A stretch of DNA of 64,000 nt from Paenibacillus sp. FSL R5-0517. Its GTDB lineage: Bacteria; Bacillota; Bacilli; Paenibacillales; Paenibacillaceae. Made by a program: the position numbers and the translations under genes. Of the stretch, positions 1 through 8,413 are shown one piece after another. The notes beneath the pieces are model-generated. The model had not been told where the DNA came from and made no database searches. It saw only the letters and a program-made list of their open reading frames with translations. The DNA is taken from the NCBI RefSeq assembly GCF_037974355.1, contig NZ_CP150235.1, forward strand, positions 3,844,001 to 3,908,000. The letters are read 5' to 3'. The first letter of the stretch is position 1, and the number at the start of each line of letters is the position of its first letter.

Positions 1-361
1 TCAAACTTCCAGTGACCTGATCCATCCATGTTTCCATACCCGCACCGTTGTATACAAGTACATCTGCTTTTTCAATGCTGGCAATGTCCTGTGGTGTGGG
101 CTCCCAATCATGAGGCTCCATCCCTGCTGGAACGAGCGTATGCACCTCTGCCAGATCCCCTGCCACATTTTTGGTGAACTCGTACATCGGGTAGAAGCTG
201 ACTTGTACGTTTAGTTTGGCAGCTTCACTCTCTGTGGGGGCCGTATTACCGGTACCTGCAGAACTTGCATTTGTATTCGAAGCGGATTGTTGTCCGCAGC
301 CTGCAACGATAAGTGTAAGACTGAACAATAATCCGAGCGTAGCTTTTTTACTGAATTTCAT
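1..361 (-). CDS. znuA: Zinc ABC transporter substrate-binding lipoprotein, N-terminal part
   Basis: Only the first 120 codons lie in the window; the gene runs off the left edge. The start ATG at 361 opens a lipoprotein signal peptide (KK, then a hydrophobic run) ending in the lipobox IVAGC, with Cys at residue 22. A low-complexity Ser/Asn/Thr spacer follows. The mature part begins with VSFYPMYEFTKNVAG and continues with MEPHDWEPTPQD and VLVYNGAGMETW, typical of cluster A-I zinc/manganese-binding proteins; the His in EPHDWE is a usual metal ligand. It should capture zinc outside the membrane for ZnuB/ZnuC. It overlaps znuB by 14 bases and is the last known gene of the rpmG-znuCBA operon. Zinc rather than manganese is inferred from the Zur box at the operon head. 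Confidence 0.93.
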   Translation of the reverse strand, partial: MKFSKKATLGLLFSLTLIVAGCGQQSASNTNASSAGTGNTAPTESEAAKLNVQVSFYPMYEFTKNVAGDLAEVHTLVPAGMEPHDWEPTPQDIASIEKADVLVYNGAGMETWMDQVTGSL

Positions 362-1235
362 GTGATGTTTTCCTCCTTGAATGGTTGACCCGAATGACGT
401 GCTGTGATTTTGTTTCTCTGCGGTGACGCTTGCGATTGTATCGTGCAATCAGCTTTTGCGCTGATATTCCAGTCAATAGAAAGACCAGCAGGATAAGAGC
501 AATTGTTCCTCCTGGAGGTGTATTTAGATGGTAAGATGTTGTGAGTCCGCTAAAAATACCGATTAATCCTGTAATTACCGCGACAATAATCGCTGCTGTA
601 AAACTTCGAGACACTCTCAGTGCCAAGGCAGCGGGCAGTACTATGAGAGCTGATACCAACAACACACCGACAATGGGCATGGCTGAAGCTACAGTCATTC
701 CTGTCAGAATGGCAAAGGCAAACGATAATCCTTTCACCTGAACACCCCCTATCGAAGCTGTCTCTTCATCAAAGGTAAAGCTGTACAAAGGTCTGCGTAA
801 CAGAATGAAAAAAAGTAAACCAAACACACATACACCTGCCATCATCCACAACTGTATATCGCTAACTGCGACAATTGATCCGAATAAGTATGAGCTGAAT
901 GCCTTCGACAGATTAGTTTGGAGACTCATTAACACCACAGCAAGGGCCAGCCCCGAAGTCATGATGATCGCTACAGGCACCTCGCTGTAGGTTCGATAAC
1001 TTCGCCGCAGTTGTTCAACCAATAATGCACCGATCAATGCGACAGCGAATCCACAGATGACCGGGTTAAGATTCATGACTGAACCGAGCGCAACCCCTGC
1101 GAGTGAGACGTGGGATAACGTGTCTGCCATTAGTACCTGCCGCCTGAGCATCAGATAGACTCCGAGAATTGGAGCGATGACTCCAATCAGTCCCCCTGCC
1201 CAGAAGGCACGTTGCATGAATTCGTACTCAAACAC
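348..1235 (-). CDS. znuB: Zinc ABC transporter permease
   Basis: Membrane subunit of the zinc importer, family ABC-3 (ZnuB/TroC). It has about eight hydrophobic segments and the family N-terminus FMQRAFWAGGLIGVIAPILG, followed by the conserved VLMADTLSHVSLAGVALG segment. I chose the GTG at 1235 because GAGG at 1243-1246 is seven bases upstream; the ATG at 1241 sits directly against that GAGG. The gene begins inside the 3' end of znuC (49-base overlap) and its 3' end overlaps znuA, so translation of the three is probably coupled. The C-terminus is basic (RYNRKRHRRETKSQ) and cytoplasmic. Confidence 0.93.
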   Translation of the reverse strand: MFEYEFMQRAFWAGGLIGVIAPILGVYLMLRRQVLMADTLSHVSLAGVALGSVMNLNPVICGFAVALIGALLVEQLRRSYRTYSEVPVAIIMTSGLALAVVLMSLQTNLSKAFSSYLFGSIVAVSDIQLWMMAGVCVFGLLFFILLRRPLYSFTFDEETASIGGVQVKGLSFAFAILTGMTVASAMPIVGVLLVSALIVLPAALALRVSRSFTAAIIVAVITGLIGIFSGLTTSYHLNTPPGGTIALILLVFLLTGISAQKLIARYNRKRHRRETKSQHVIRVNHSRRKTSHEIQ

Positions 1236-1894
1236 TGCCATTCCTCACTTTCTTGCCGCTCCAGAGTTATCGTTCGGTCCAATCGATCTCCCATTTCTTC
1301 CAGCCCGTGAGTAACCATAATAATGGTGATCCCATGTTCATCAGCATAGTGGCGCATCAGATTGTAGAATCCTTCACGACTGTGGCGGTCCATTCCTGTT
1401 GTAGGCTCATCCAGTACCAGAACCTGCGGTTGCCCAGCCATCGCTCTCGCGATACAGATCCTCTGCTTCTGTCCACCGGACAGTTCACCAACTCGTGTAT
1501 TCCGATACTCCCACATGCCAACTTCACGCAAACTGCGTTCAACGATGGCATCCTGCTCTACTGTGAATCTGCGGAATAGTCCCAGCTTGGTGTAACACCC
1601 TGACCGAACCAGTTCAATTACGGTGCTGGGGAATCCACTATTAAACGATGCCACCTGCTGGGGCACATAACCGATATTGGAGTTGTTCCCACGTTTCAAC
1701 TGTGGATTCATATGTATCGTGCCGCTCCAGGGCTTGAGCAGCCCCAGCAGCAGCTTTAACAGGGTCGTTTTGGCAGAACCATTGGGACCTGTGATGCCAA
1801 TGAACTCTCCCACATGGATATCCAGCGACAGTTGATCAATGACTGGCTCTTTGCCATATCCAAATACAACATCACGCATGGAAGATAGGATCAT
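1187..1894 (-). CDS. znuC: Zinc ABC transporter ATP-binding protein
   Basis: ATPase of the zinc importer, 235 residues. Walker A is GPNGSAKTT (Ala instead of the more usual Gly before Lys), the Q-loop lies in YVPQQVASFN, the signature is LSGGQKQR, Walker B is VLVLDEPTTGMD, and the switch His is in MVTHGL. GAGGGAG sits just upstream of the ATG. It is the first transporter gene, 49 bp after rpmG, with no terminator between them, so it should be driven by the Zur-controlled promoter at 2139-2167. Confidence 0.94.
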   Translation of the reverse strand: MILSSMRDVVFGYGKEPVIDQLSLDIHVGEFIGITGPNGSAKTTLLKLLLGLLKPWSGTIHMNPQLKRGNNSNIGYVPQQVASFNSGFPSTVIELVRSGCYTKLGLFRRFTVEQDAIVERSLREVGMWEYRNTRVGELSGGQKQRICIARAMAGQPQVLVLDEPTTGMDRHSREGFYNLMRHYADEHGITIIMVTHGLEEMGDRLDRTITLERQESEEWQCLSTNSCNVPSGQGD

Positions 1895-1943
1895 GCCGCT
1901 CCCTCTTTTCGTAAATTTTACGATTTAAAAACAACAAAAAAAT

Positions 1944-2093
1944 TCATCTGGTTTCCCGGTGGATCGTCATTTTCTTCAAACGTGGGGAATACTTTTTCAT
2001 CTCAAGTCTCTCCGGATGGTTACGCTTATTTTTGGTTGTTGTGTAGTTGCGATCGCCGCACTCGGTGCAGGCTAAGGTTACAATGACTCTCAT
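1944..2093 (-). CDS. rpmG: 50S ribosomal protein L33, zinc-independent (Cys-minus) form
   Basis: A 49-residue L33 beginning [20 protein letters not shown] and ending MTIHRETR. L33 of the zinc-ribbon type carries two CxxC pairs. Here the first (CTEC) is present, but the second is replaced by YSPRL in [10 protein letters not shown], so the protein should not hold zinc. In Bacillus subtilis such a form (RpmGC) belongs to the zinc-starvation response and replaces the zinc-containing copy. The gene heads the znuCBA operon directly behind a Zur box, which fits this role. The stop is TGA at 1944-1946; AGGAGGA lies upstream of the ATG. Confidence 0.95.
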   Translation of the reverse strand: MRVIVTLACTECGDRNYTTTKNKRNHPERLEMKKYSPRLKKMTIHRETR

Positions 2094-2112
2094 GGTTGTT
2101 TCCTCCTCTTAT

Positions 2113-2136
2113 TTAATCGTAATAATTACTATTTAA
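2113..2136 (-). promoter_or_regulatory. Zur box of the rpmG-znuCBA operon
   Basis: Interrupted inverted repeat AATCGTAAT-A-ATTACTATT at 2115-2133 inside an A/T-rich frame, matching the Bacillus Zur consensus (ATCGTAAT, one base, ATTACGAT) with a single mismatch in the core (ATTACTAT for ATTACGAT). It lies just downstream of the -10 element, where zinc-loaded Zur would block transcription. Confidence 0.92.
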
Positions 2137-2138
2137 TG

Positions 2139-2167
2139 ATATTAGCCTATGCCTTTTCTTTTGTCAA
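2139..2167 (-). promoter_or_regulatory. Sigma-A promoter of rpmG-znuCBA
   Basis: On the minus strand: -35 TTGACA (2162-2167), exactly 17 bases, -10 TAATAT (2139-2144). The Zur box starts three bases further downstream, a classical repressor position. Confidence 0.85.
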
Positions 2168-2262
2168 CTTAATATCTACTACAGTAAAATTTTGTATGCA
2201 TATTATAATTTCATATGATATACTGCTTTGGTATCATTACACTTTACCTACGGAGGAACTAG

Positions 2263-3120
2263 ATGAAGATCAAAAAATCAACTTTTATTGGGTCATTGGT
2301 AGCATGCAGTTTGGCTTTCGGTGCCCTGGGTGTAGCAGCTTCAAACGGAATTCAAGATATTGAAGCAGCACTCGACAGCAACATTAGCTTTAAAGTAAAC
2401 GGTTTGTCTTGGACACCCAAGAATGAAGCTGGAGATAAACTGAATGCTCTGGTATATGACGGTGATATATACTTGCCTGTAAGTACCACAGCCGAAGCAC
2501 TCGGAGCCAACGTATCTCTGAATGTTAGCAACAAAGTTGTAAGTATCACTAATTCAGGAAGCAGTAAGCCCAGCAGTTCGAGTAGTAATAACAGCAGTAC
2601 AGGTGCCAAAGGTTCTGAAGATTCAAGTAAACCAAGTAGTTCAAGTAACTCAAGCACTTCAGGCTCAATCAAGATGACTGGAACTGACGCTCAGATGATC
2701 GTCAAATTGCAAAAAGAATCTTTAACACTGATCAAAATGTATGGTAAAGCACTTAAAACAGGAAGCACTAGTGAATTTGATAAATACATAGATGCTAAAG
2801 TTATTGAAAATCCCGAGATCGACATTTTTGATCTGGGTAAGCAATCCCAGAAAGATAAATTTAAGACTACAGTCAAAGGTATCATTGCAGCAAATGATAA
2901 AAAAACGCTGACTAAATATGCAGATCAGTTGATTAATGTGAAATCAGCTGATTTTAAAGTGATTGCAATGGATGATAAAACCAAAACAAGACACAGTTTC
3001 AAAGCCATTTATTATCCACAAGGATGGACGGGTTCCTATGGAGTGTACCTTACCTTTGTGTTTAGTCCGCAAAAAAGCGGCAACGGTGATTTTTATTTTG
3101 GCGATTTGTACTTTAGCTAA
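2263..3120 (+). CDS. Secreted protein with copper-amine-oxidase-N-like stalk domain, function unknown
   Basis: 285 residues. An N-terminal signal peptide (KIKK, then a hydrophobic stretch to about residue 27) is followed by a short domain (about 40-95) with the pattern of the 'copper amine oxidase N-terminal' stalk domain: VNG, then LVYDGDIYLPVSTTAEALGA and KVVSI. This domain is common in Paenibacillus surface proteins and has no oxidase activity itself. Next comes a Ser/Asn-rich linker (about 97-143), then a C-terminal domain (about 145-285) that I do not recognise, ending SGNGDFYFGDLYFS. CGGAGG lies eight bases before the ATG. It is transcribed away from rpmG and sits between two Zur-controlled units, but I see no Zur box close enough to assign it to the zinc response. 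Confidence 0.8.
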   Translation: MKIKKSTFIGSLVACSLAFGALGVAASNGIQDIEAALDSNISFKVNGLSWTPKNEAGDKLNALVYDGDIYLPVSTTAEALGANVSLNVSNKVVSITNSGSSKPSSSSSNNSSTGAKGSEDSSKPSSSSNSSTSGSIKMTGTDAQMIVKLQKESLTLIKMYGKALKTGSTSEFDKYIDAKVIENPEIDIFDLGKQSQKDKFKTTVKGIIAANDKKTLTKYADQLINVKSADFKVIAMDDKTKTRHSFKAIYYPQGWTGSYGVYLTFVFSPQKSGNGDFYFGDLYFS

Positions 3121-3186
3121 AACCTTCAATACAATATCATCATTGATCTTCAGGGGCACTATTGCACTTGAAGATCTTTTCTTTTG

Positions 3187-4386
3187 TCAACTCCACGCCG
3201 GAAAAGGATCTTTCAATTCACGCCAGTTCAATTGCATCTCCTCCTCCGTAAGAAGAGTCTCATCCAAAGTACGTTCAATCTCTGCCCGATCCATATCAAT
3301 GCCGATAAATACTAATTTCGTCACCCGGTCACCCCACTCATCATCCCAATCCGGTATGTTTGGTAATGTATCGCCAAAGTGAAGTTGCCTTTCCTCCTCA
3401 CTCATCGCACCTACCCATATTCCTGCTGGCGCAAGCTGCTTCGATGTCCCTGCATGACTGAACGAAATCGCCATATGGTTCCTTGTCGCCAGCCACATCA
3501 GACCCTTGGATCGCATGATGCTATCTGGATATTTGGCAATCCAACGCAGCAAGCGTTCCGGGTGGAATGGACGTTTACGATGATAGACAAACGAATGTAT
3601 TCCATATTCTTCGGTCTCGGGTGTATGCTCTTCTTTCATCAATTCGCGGATCCAGCCCGCGGACTGGCTTGCTTTTTCAAAATCAAAACGTCCTGTATTC
3701 AATATTTCTCTGGGATCAATCTGCCCATGTGTTGTGCGAATGAGCTTGGCTTCCGGCTGCATGGCGTGTAACGCCTTTTCAAGCTTTGTCAGTTCTTCCT
3801 CCAACACCAGATCACATTTATTCAAAATCAGCACATCACAGAATTCCACTTGGTCCGTCAACAGATGAACAATTCCTCGAACATCGTCCTCGCCGGCTTC
3901 CTGTCCACGGTCCTTCAATGTTTCTTTGGAATAAAAATCACGCCAGAACTGGGCAGCATCAACAACCGTAACCATCGTGTCCAGACGAGTGAATTTCGTC
4001 AAATCAATGCCGAGTTCCTCATCAATATACGTAAACGTCTGTGCAACAGGCACCGGCTCTCCAATACCCGTGGATTCAATCAATATGTAGTCAAAAGAAC
4101 CATCCAGCGCCAGCCGCTCAACTTCTTTCAGCAGATCCTCCCGCAACGTGCAGCAGATGCAACCATTCGACATCTCTACCAGCTTTTCATCAATACGTGA
4201 TAATCCTCCACCATCTCGTATTAAGCCTGCATCGATGTTAACCTCACTAAGATCATTCACGATGACAGCAACCCGCATTCCCTCGCGATTATGAAGCACA
4301 TGATTGAGCAGTGTCGTTTTGCCTGCACCCAAATATCCACTAAGTACGGTTACTGGAACCCGATGTTGAACCTGTTGATCTGACAT
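3187..4386 (-). CDS. COG0523-family GTPase, Zur-regulated zinc metallochaperone type
   Basis: 399 residues of the CobW/G3E GTPase family, like B. subtilis ZagA (YciC). Walker A is [10 protein letters not shown] (about residues 16-25). The metal-binding CxCC is at 76-79 in [17 protein letters not shown] is a switch region, and NKCD gives guanine specificity. The CobW C-terminal domain begins near [17 protein letters not shown] start at the ATG at 4386 because GGAGG lies eight bases upstream; the in-frame GTG at 4401 overlaps that site. Family knowledge: these GTPases deliver zinc to client enzymes during zinc limitation. The client is not visible here. The Zur box at 4421-4442 controls it. Confidence 0.9.
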   Translation of the reverse strand: MSDQQVQHRVPVTVLSGYLGAGKTTLLNHVLHNREGMRVAVIVNDLSEVNIDAGLIRDGGGLSRIDEKLVEMSNGCICCTLREDLLKEVERLALDGSFDYILIESTGIGEPVPVAQTFTYIDEELGIDLTKFTRLDTMVTVVDAAQFWRDFYSKETLKDRGQEAGEDDVRGIVHLLTDQVEFCDVLILNKCDLVLEEELTKLEKALHAMQPEAKLIRTTHGQIDPREILNTGRFDFEKASQSAGWIRELMKEEHTPETEEYGIHSFVYHRKRPFHPERLLRWIAKYPDSIMRSKGLMWLATRNHMAISFSHAGTSKQLAPAGIWVGAMSEEERQLHFGDTLPNIPDWDDEWGDRVTKLVFIGIDMDRAEIERTLDETLLTEEEMQLNWRELKDPFPAWS

Positions 4387-4420
4387 TTCTACTTCCTCCA
4401 CTCTGTTTAAGTTGTAGCCT

Positions 4421-4442
4421 TAATCGTAATTATTACTATTAA
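4421..4442 (-). promoter_or_regulatory. Zur box before the COG0523 GTPase
   Basis: TAATCGTAAT-T-ATTACTATTA is nearly the same sequence as the box at 2113-2136, including the same single deviation in the right arm. It lies 35 bases upstream of the GTPase start, just downstream of the promoter at 4458-4487. Confidence 0.92.
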
Positions 4443-4457
4443 GTATGATCAATCCGA

Positions 4458-4487
4458 ACTATACCTCAGTTTTCTTTAGATTGTCAA
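4458..4487 (-). promoter_or_regulatory. Promoter of the COG0523 GTPase gene
   Basis: Minus strand: -35 TTGACA (4482-4487), 18 bases, -10 TATAGT (4458-4463), with the Zur box immediately downstream, the same layout as at rpmG. Confidence 0.75.
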
Positions 4488-4511
4488 CTCTACTATGATA
4501 AAGAATCTTGA

Positions 4512-4534
4512 TTAATCGTAAAAATGTTGATTAG
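4512..4534 (+). promoter_or_regulatory. Degenerate Zur-box-like site before the permease gene
   Basis: TTAATCGTAA, then AAATGTTGATTAG: the left half matches the other two boxes exactly, while the right half keeps only AT and GATT. It lies 76 bases before the permease start. It may be a weaker Zur site giving later derepression, or a decayed one. Confidence 0.5.
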
Positions 4535-4609
4535 AACACAGGAATGATGTATGTTGCCGCACGTACAAGCATATATTTTAGCAAAGTCCGAGTTGTGGAG
4601 GTCTGTTTC

Positions 4610-5644
4610 ATGAAAATGGCAGCCAATCTGAAGCTCCTGTCCTTCCTGATCCCTTGTGCATTTCTTGTTCCCGTGTTGATCACGATGGCTCCAGATCTGA
4701 AGGAAGCATGGAACAGTGAAGCTTTGCAAAATATGAAAACCGTATTCATAGGTATTTTCCTTGAAGCCGCACCGTTTCTGCTCATGGGTGTGTTATTGTC
4801 TTCGCTCATGCAGTGGTTCGTATCCGAAGAAATGGTCCGCAGACTTACGCCTAAGAACCCGATCGGCGGTGTGCTGGTTGCGGGGCTGCTTGGTATTATT
4901 TTTCCTATCTGTGAATGTGGCATGATCCCGGTCGTAAGAAGGTTGATGCACAAAGGCATGCCTGCCTATATCGCAGTTACGTTCATCTTGAGTGGGCCTG
5001 TAGTGAATCCCATCGTATTTACCGCAACCTTGCTCGCCTTTCCCTCCCATCCTGAGATTACCATTGCCCGCATGGGACTGGCCTTTGCCGTGGCAGCTTC
5101 CATAGGTGGATTGGTATATGTGTTCGTTCGTCGAAATCCCCTTCGGTTGCCAAAAGTTGCAGTGACAGAGGTCAAGACGCATCCTGGATTTAAAATGGCT
5201 CAACCTCATGCTCATGCAAATGCTCATGAACACAACCATGTGAAAAACTGGCGCAGCTTCTTCATTCATGCCGGAGATGAATTTGTCGATATGAGCAAAT
5301 ATCTGGTGATCGGTGCCCTGATTACAGCCTGCATCCAGACATTCATTAGCCGCAGTGATCTGATCTCACTTGGCAATGGTCCTGTCGCCTCCTATGTGTT
5401 CATGATGGCCTTTGCTTATGTACTGTCTCTCTGCTCCACTTCGGATGCTTTTGTGGCTTCTGCGTTCTCCCATACGTTTGCACTGGGGCCACTGGTATCC
5501 TTCCTTGTGTTAGGTCCGATGCTGGATTTTAAAAGCACGCTTATGCTGCTCTCGACCTTCCGTACCCGGTTTGTTATCGGTCTAAGTCTGGCGATTATCA
5601 CACTCGTCTTTGTCGGCTCTTGGTTGATTAACCTGCTGGTATAA
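4610..5644 (+). CDS. Permease of the DUF318/ArsP_1 (YraQ/YcgR-like) family with His-rich loop
   Basis: 344 residues with about eight transmembrane segments. The family signature FPICECGMIPVVRR has Cys at 101 and 103, and the LSGPVVNPIVF repeat is present; a matching SLCSTSDAFVASAF occurs in the second half. Between the halves a cytoplasmic loop holds seven His in about eleven residues (PHAHANAHEHNH, about 199-210), a likely metal-binding segment. GGAGG precedes the ATG at 4610; I rejected an ATG at 4544 for lack of a ribosome site. The gene is followed 83 bp later by its usual partner, a TIGR03943 protein. The Zur-box context suggests zinc movement or trafficking; the transported substrate is not proven. 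Confidence 0.85.
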   Translation: MKMAANLKLLSFLIPCAFLVPVLITMAPDLKEAWNSEALQNMKTVFIGIFLEAAPFLLMGVLLSSLMQWFVSEEMVRRLTPKNPIGGVLVAGLLGIIFPICECGMIPVVRRLMHKGMPAYIAVTFILSGPVVNPIVFTATLLAFPSHPEITIARMGLAFAVAASIGGLVYVFVRRNPLRLPKVAVTEVKTHPGFKMAQPHAHANAHEHNHVKNWRSFFIHAGDEFVDMSKYLVIGALITACIQTFISRSDLISLGNGPVASYVFMMAFAYVLSLCSTSDAFVASAFSHTFALGPLVSFLVLGPMLDFKSTLMLLSTFRTRFVIGLSLAIITLVFVGSWLINLLV

Positions 5645-5727
5645 ACGTTGAGCAACATACTTCATGATCTGAATGGTTAACCCCATGAACTTTCATCCTG
5701 ACTATGATATAGAAATGAGGTGATGAT

Positions 5728-6708
5728 ATGAACCACACTGTTTATACGATAACCAAATCTCCTGTTCCAAGATCACACTTCATCCAATGGCATAACCTGA
5801 TCCGTGCAGGATGGATCGGCGGGTTAGCAGTATACATTATTCACTTGAATTCGAGTGATTCTCTTCATTATTATTTGGCACCAACGATGCAAAAATTGCT
5901 GTTATGCTGCCCTGTTCCCTTTTTATTTATTGCTGTTATCATGGCTTGGCATGGATTATTCGGCAGAAACGAGGTTCATTGCGACTGTGAACATCCACCG
6001 CCTTCCGGTTTGCTACGTAGCTCGTTGGTCTATAGTCTGATTGCTATTCCCTTGTTGCTGGGATTTCTGTTACCTGATCGGGCTCTTGGCAGCTCTATGG
6101 CCAGTCAAAAAGGCATGTCTCTCACCTATGCTCCTCCGGAGATTCGTCGTAAAGAGCCTTTACCTGAAACAGTAAAATTAAATGTACAGGATCTGACCCA
6201 ACCATCAACGGCTGTTCAGTCTGCATCGTCTGCAAAAGTTCAATTCGTTCCGCCGGATGAGTACAGCCGTGAATTCGCAGAACTGGCAGAGAAGTTGTAT
6301 GCCGAACAGGTCATTCGAGTCTATCCTGAAATTTTCTCTGAAACACTCGGCACGATCGATATGTTCCAGCGACAATTTGCAGGCAAAGATATCTCGTTAT
6401 CCGGGTTTGTTTATCGGGACAAAAGCATGGATCATGAATCACATTTTGCACTCGGACGATTTCTCGTCATGTGCTGTCCTGCTGATGCTGCTCCCTTCGG
6501 CGTCATGGTTCACATCCCAGAAGCAAATAATCTCCCTACTGACAGCTGGGTGCAAATCGATGGCACCATCGGCTCTGCACAAGTAGATGGCAAAGATACC
6601 ATTGAGATTCGTGCAACAAAGGTGACACCTGTATCCGAGCCGTCCACGCCTTACATTTATACAAGTGCGGACTCGGTGATGGCGTATGAACAAATAAAGA
6701 ATCAATAA
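5728..6708 (+). CDS. TIGR03943 / DUF1980 membrane protein (YcgQ-like), partner of the permease
   Basis: 326 residues. The N-terminal half has about three hydrophobic segments (near 27-45, 55-75, 95-115) with a metal-ligand-like string CDCEHPPP in the loop after the second. The second half is a soluble domain with QRQFAGKDISLSGFVYRD and FLVMCCPADAAPFGVMV, the conserved CC-containing core, resembling an OB-like domain. The family occurs with DUF318 permeases as a two-gene unit. GAGGTG lies upstream of the ATG. Its exact role is unknown; the pair looks like one membrane complex expressed in zinc limitation. Confidence 0.85.
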   Translation: MNHTVYTITKSPVPRSHFIQWHNLIRAGWIGGLAVYIIHLNSSDSLHYYLAPTMQKLLLCCPVPFLFIAVIMAWHGLFGRNEVHCDCEHPPPSGLLRSSLVYSLIAIPLLLGFLLPDRALGSSMASQKGMSLTYAPPEIRRKEPLPETVKLNVQDLTQPSTAVQSASSAKVQFVPPDEYSREFAELAEKLYAEQVIRVYPEIFSETLGTIDMFQRQFAGKDISLSGFVYRDKSMDHESHFALGRFLVMCCPADAAPFGVMVHIPEANNLPTDSWVQIDGTIGSAQVDGKDTIEIRATKVTPVSEPSTPYIYTSADSVMAYEQIKNQ

Positions 6709-6742
6709 TCGCTAGTGAGTAACCGTTTTTTCTTCAGTAAAA

Positions 6743-6780
6743 AAAGCCCCAAAACTATGGATTTCATAGTCTGGGGCTTT
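6743..6780. terminator. Bidirectional terminator between the permease pair and pdp
   Basis: Hairpin AAAGCCCC(A)..ACTATG / CATAGT..GGGGCTTT with A-runs before and T-runs after, between two convergent genes. Confidence 0.85.
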
Positions 6781-6829
6781 CGTGTTCAGTCAGATATTAG
6801 ATTAGATTTCATCTGCTCTGATTTGTTTA

Positions 6830-8131
6830 TTATTCCGTAACGATATCATGAACCAATACAGGAGCATCGGCATGATCCGCAATCGTAATGTTTTCTTTGA
6901 TCTTCGCAATGACATCTGCTACATCTTCACGATTCGCATGGATCGTTACGAGGGACTCACCAGCTTTGACTGGGTCACCGACTTTTTTGTTCAGCATCAG
7001 ACCAACCGCGAGATCGATTTCAGACTCTTTTGTTGCACGGCCCGCGCCCAGCAGCATTGCAGCAGTTCCGATTTCGTCAGCAACGATTCCGGCAACATAG
7101 CCGTCTTTGTCTGCTGGAACCTCAACCAGGAATTGTGCTTGTGGCAAACGATCTGGATGATCCACAACCGAAGCGTCTCCGCCTTGGTTTGCCAGGAAAT
7201 CTTTGAATTTCTCCAGTGCTTTACCATTCTGGATCACTTCTTTCAATTTCTCCTCAGCATGCTCCAAAGAATCTGCCTTACCAGCAAGGAATACCATCTG
7301 ACGTCCAAGTGCCAGGCACAATTCTTCCAGATCTTTCGGGCCTTTACCTTGCAGGGTGAGGATAGCTTCTTTTACTTCAAGCGCGTTACCAATCGCCAGA
7401 CCCAGTGGTTGGGACATGTCGGAGATAACCGCCATCGTTTTACGTCCAACATTGTTACCAATGCTAACCATGGCATGTGCCAATTCTTTAGCATCTTCCG
7501 TTGTTTTCATGAATGCACCTGCACCCGTCTTAACATCCAATACAATCGCATCTGCACCTGCTGCAATTTTCTTGCTCATGATGGAGCTGGCGATCAGTGG
7601 GATGGAGTTAACGGTAGCTGTTACATCACGCAGAGCATAGAGTTTCTTGTCAGCTGGCGTGAGGTTACCACTTTGTCCGATAACGGCAACCTTATGCTCG
7701 TTGACGAGACGAATGAACTCTTCTTTTTCAAGCTCTACATGGAAACCAGCAACGGATTCAAGCTTGTCGGTTGTACCACCCGTGTGACCAAGTCCACGTC
7801 CGGACATTTTAGCAACAGGGACATCAAGCGCAGCAACGAGCGGAGCGAGTACCAATGTTGTTGTATCACCCACTCCTCCTGTGGAGTGCTTGTCTACTTT
7901 GATTCCTTCGATAGCAGACAGGTCAATCGTTTCACCGGAATTCACCATCGACATAGTCAAATCCGCGCGTTCCTTGTCTGTCATATCTTTGAAGAATACC
8001 GCCATCGCCCATGCGCTGACTTGATAGTCCGGAATCTCTCCTTGTGTATATCCTTGAACAACAAAATCAATCTCAGCTGTTGTCAGTTCTTTTCCGTCGC
8101 GTTTCTTGGCAATAATGTCTACCATTCTCAT
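6830..8131 (-). CDS. pdp: Pyrimidine-nucleoside phosphorylase
   Basis: 433 residues. It splits uridine, thymidine and deoxyuridine with phosphate into base and (deoxy)ribose 1-phosphate. The thymidine phosphorylase signature [18 protein letters not shown] is intact, the phosphate-binding KHSTGGVGD is present, and the C-terminal domain is complete. I start at ATG 8131 ([13 protein letters not shown]) because AAGGAGAG lies just upstream; reading on to 8242 adds sequence without family similarity. It is the last gene of the deo cluster and supplies deoxyribose 1-phosphate to DeoB. A degenerate copy of the dispersed repeat separates it from deoD. Confidence 0.95.
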   Translation of the reverse strand: MRMVDIIAKKRDGKELTTAEIDFVVQGYTQGEIPDYQVSAWAMAVFFKDMTDKERADLTMSMVNSGETIDLSAIEGIKVDKHSTGGVGDTTTLVLAPLVAALDVPVAKMSGRGLGHTGGTTDKLESVAGFHVELEKEEFIRLVNEHKVAVIGQSGNLTPADKKLYALRDVTATVNSIPLIASSIMSKKIAAGADAIVLDVKTGAGAFMKTTEDAKELAHAMVSIGNNVGRKTMAVISDMSQPLGLAIGNALEVKEAILTLQGKGPKDLEELCLALGRQMVFLAGKADSLEHAEEKLKEVIQNGKALEKFKDFLANQGGDASVVDHPDRLPQAQFLVEVPADKDGYVAGIVADEIGTAAMLLGAGRATKESEIDLAVGLMLNKKVGDPVKAGESLVTIHANREDVADVIAKIKENITIADHADAPVLVHDIVTE

Positions 8132-8189
8132 GATGATCTCTCCTTGTGTGTGTATTGATTGTATAGAACACTTTGTAGTTAGACCGTTC

Positions 8190-8375
8190 TGGCCCCGGAT
8201 CGTTCTTATGATCGCTGTTGTCTCCAAGTATTTTTGATCCATTTTACAATGGAGAAAACTCCGAGACAGCGTATCCTTCCGAAGCAGCTTTCTTTCAGAA
8301 AGCTTTTAGGCGAACGCTAACGCTTCTTCAGAATCGATTCCGTTTCCTTCACTCCGTGCTTAAAACAAAAGTTTC
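8190..8375 (+). repeat. Dispersed intergenic repeat, degenerate copy
   Basis: Between deoD and pdp. ATCGCTGTTGTCTCC, the core GAAAACTCCG, AGGCGAACGCTAACGCTTCTTC and a TCCGTTT..CTCCGTG tail recur in the same order as in the complete copies at 23840-24012 and 53540-53721, but with many substitutions and extra sequence in the middle. Borders are approximate. Confidence 0.6.
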
Positions 8376-8413
8376 GATCAAAATCAAATGATGATGAATA
8401 TAAAATACAACAA

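Noticed and set aside
6848..8158. Long plus-strand open frame of 436 codons opposite pdp
   Set aside because: It lies entirely in the antisense frame of a clearly conserved enzyme gene, has no family resemblance and reads as Cys/Phe/His-rich shadow sequence.
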